A stretch of DNA of 5,220 nt from positions 1 to 5,220 of the forward strand of contig CANPWT010000061.1 in the NCBI GenBank assembly GCA_947584775.1, given 5' to 3'. The translations under genes and the position numbers were made by a program. The notes under the pieces are model-generated. The model had not been told where the DNA came from. It did no database searches and saw only the letters and a list, made by a program, of their open reading frames with translations. Of the stretch, positions 5,176 to 5,220 are shown in pieces. Origin of the DNA: an uncultured Clostridia bacterium (GTDB lineage: Bacteria > Bacillota > Clostridia > Christensenellales > UBA1242). Within the stretch, counting starts at the first letter, position 1; each line of letters opens with the position of its first letter.

Positions 5176-5213
5176 GTGGTTATATTAAGTTGTAAAACCA
5201 ATGCGTTTTTCAT
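5160..5213 (-). CDS. Threonine-rich leader peptide of thrS
   Basis: A 17-residue frame, MKNALVLQLNITTTVSK, runs from ATG 5213 to TAG 5160. Three consecutive ACC codons (5180-5172) encode Thr-Thr-Thr. Downstream come a hairpin covering the Thr codons, two terminators and thrS. This is the arrangement of a ribosome-mediated attenuator such as thrL of the E. coli thr operon or pheM of pheST: scarce charged tRNA-Thr stalls the ribosome and favours readthrough. Only 7 bases upstream of the ATG are in the window, so the ribosome site cannot be seen. It cannot be excluded that this is the end of a longer frame. Peptide sequence is read directly; regulatory role is inferred from layout. Confidence 0.72.
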   Translation of the reverse strand: MKNALVLQLNITTTVSK

Positions 5214-5220
5214 AGTTTTG

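Noticed and set aside
4924..5220. T-box riboswitch upstream of thrS
   Set aside because: I looked for the conserved antiterminator bulge (GGTGGTACCGCG-like) on the minus strand and found none. The ACC run lies in an open reading frame rather than a recognisable specifier loop. The window may cut off part of the leader.
1..5220. CRISPR array, tRNA or rRNA gene
   Set aside because: No regularly spaced repeats, no tRNA cloverleaf with a TTCGA-type T arm and no rRNA-like sequence were seen on either strand.

Overview
This is an AT-rich bacterial window with the gene content of a low-GC Gram-positive (Bacillota, probably clostridial). The block holB-ricT-trmN6 matches, as I recall it, the Bacillus order holB-yaaT-yabA-yabB with yabA missing. 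Shine-Dalgarno sites are mostly strong (AGGAGG type), promoters have 17-bp spacers and extended -10 elements, and intergenic regions are AT-rich.

Layout: the left edge (1-110) carries hairpins and two terminators. A small three-helix membrane protein of unknown function lies on the minus strand (108-563). A compact divergent promoter region (about 575-680) drives it and, on the plus strand, holB (DNA polymerase III delta prime), whose start codon sits at the predicted transcription start. holB overlaps ricT (PSP1-domain partner of RNase Y). A 374-bp gap follows, holding an inverted-repeat element and a truncated copy of the next gene's start. Then come trmN6 (tRNA methyltransferase), a convergent terminator, and thrS on the minus strand with a leader of about 290 nt running to the right edge.

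The thrS locus stands out. (1) The enzyme is an archaeal-type threonyl-tRNA synthetase without a recognisable editing domain. (2) The Cys that normally helps bind the active-site zinc is Asp. (3) The 482-residue protein contains one threonine, in the conserved T-V-Q-x-D active-site strand. (4) The leader encodes a short peptide with three consecutive Thr codons, followed by a hairpin overlapping those codons and two tandem terminators with identical stem arms. Together these suggest a synthetase that avoids its own amino acid and is controlled by ribosome-mediated attenuation sensing charged tRNA-Thr. The attenuation mechanism is inferred; the sequence elements are seen directly.

A second curiosity is the 80-bp duplication of the trmN6 start. 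It encodes the same first 18 residues with only synonymous differences and then stops.
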